A model generated the notes under the pieces. The model saw only the letters and a program-made list of their open reading frames with translations, searched no databases and was not told where the DNA came from. A program made the translations under genes and the position numbers. From a virus, in IMG/VR virus record IMGVR_UViG_3300006735_000316, positions 1 to 21,456 of that record: a stretch of DNA of 21,456 nucleotides; one strand, given 5' to 3'. Positions 21,244 to 21,456 of this stretch are shown here, in pieces; the first letter of the stretch is position 1; each line of letters begins with the position of its first letter.

Positions 21244-21456
21244 ATGGCTACAACAAAGAAACCAGAAGATGTTGCGGAAGATAACATCGAAGAAAAGAAG
21301 AAAGGATTTTTTGGTAAAGCAAAAGATGCTATACTTCCCGATGCCGATGAGCAAGCAGCAATCATCAGTACATTTGTCAGAATTACTGTGCTGGCCTGGT
21401 CTGGAGGCATATTAACTTTAAATTATGTCGCCATACCTGGTGTCCCTCAACAGAAA
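21244..21456 (+). CDS. Conserved cyanophage membrane protein, 3' truncated by the window
   Basis: The first 71 residues are visible; the frame is still open at the window end. Residues 1-28 are charged and Lys-rich (KKPEDVAEDN then EEKKKGFFGKAKDA), then ILPDADEQAAIISTFVRITVLAW leads into a hydrophobic region at about residues 37-66 that looks like a membrane helix. I recall this DPDEQAAIISTFVRITVL region from many T4-like cyanophages, where the gene is unnamed; a holin-like or membrane-associated role has not been shown. The late promoter directly upstream places it with the virion and lysis genes. Confidence 0.82.
   Translation, partial: MATTKKPEDVAEDNIEEKKKGFFGKAKDAILPDADEQAAIISTFVRITVLAWSGGILTLNYVAIPGVPQQK

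Overview
The window looks like part of a T4-like cyanophage genome (a contractile-tailed phage of marine Prochlorococcus or Synechococcus, Kyanoviridae type). It is A+T-rich and densely packed, all genes lie on the + strand, and many neighbours overlap by ATGA or TAATG. It carries a T4 gp61-type primase, a class Ia ribonucleotide reductase (nrdA, nrdB), a glutaredoxin, the short transaldolase talC, two 2OG-Fe(II) oxygenase-like genes, a DUF2997/Ycf35 pair otherwise known from cyanobacteria and plastids, and virion genes with cyanophage-type tail-fibre repeats. Genes are cut at both window ends. No tRNA, rRNA, CRISPR array, insertion sequence or convincing minus-strand gene was seen, and no gene-free stretch exceeds about 75 bases.

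Region 1 (1-7202) holds virion or assembly-associated genes. It starts with a truncated gene of unknown role, then a protein with a KxDG motif reminiscent of covalent nucleotidyltransferases, and a HIGH-type nucleotidyltransferase. Small basic proteins follow, two of which begin with a sequence very like the capsid-targeting sequence of T4 internal head proteins. Next come an EF-hand-like protein, a virion protein with a split Ig-like domain, and a coiled-coil/membrane protein resembling XhlA-type holin partners. Two good T4-type late promoters (NATAAATA) lie here, upstream of the genes at 3387 and 4756.

Region 2 (7203-16596) is the nucleotide-metabolism and replication block. A strong sigma-70-type promoter (TTGACT, 17 bases, TATACT) stands in front of primase. 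After it come nrdA, nrdB, an oxygenase-like gene, a Cys-periodic small protein, DUF2997, Ycf35, a coiled-coil peptide, a GIY-YIG nuclease, two small genes, talC, glutaredoxin, a Phd-like small protein, a hypothetical protein and a second oxygenase. Together NrdAB, glutaredoxin and TalC would supply deoxynucleotides and pentose-phosphate flux for phage DNA synthesis. A textbook intrinsic terminator lies inside the last gene of this block.

Region 3 (16597-21456) is late again: a tail-fibre-like protein, a subtilisin-like protease with two C-terminal cupredoxin-like domains, and the start of a membrane protein. The tail-fibre gene start sits in a 10-bp hairpin whose 5' arm would be missing from transcripts begun at the adjacent late promoter, the arrangement known for T4 gene e. 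The in-gene terminator and this hairpin together look like a two-level lock keeping the tail-fibre gene silent until late in infection.
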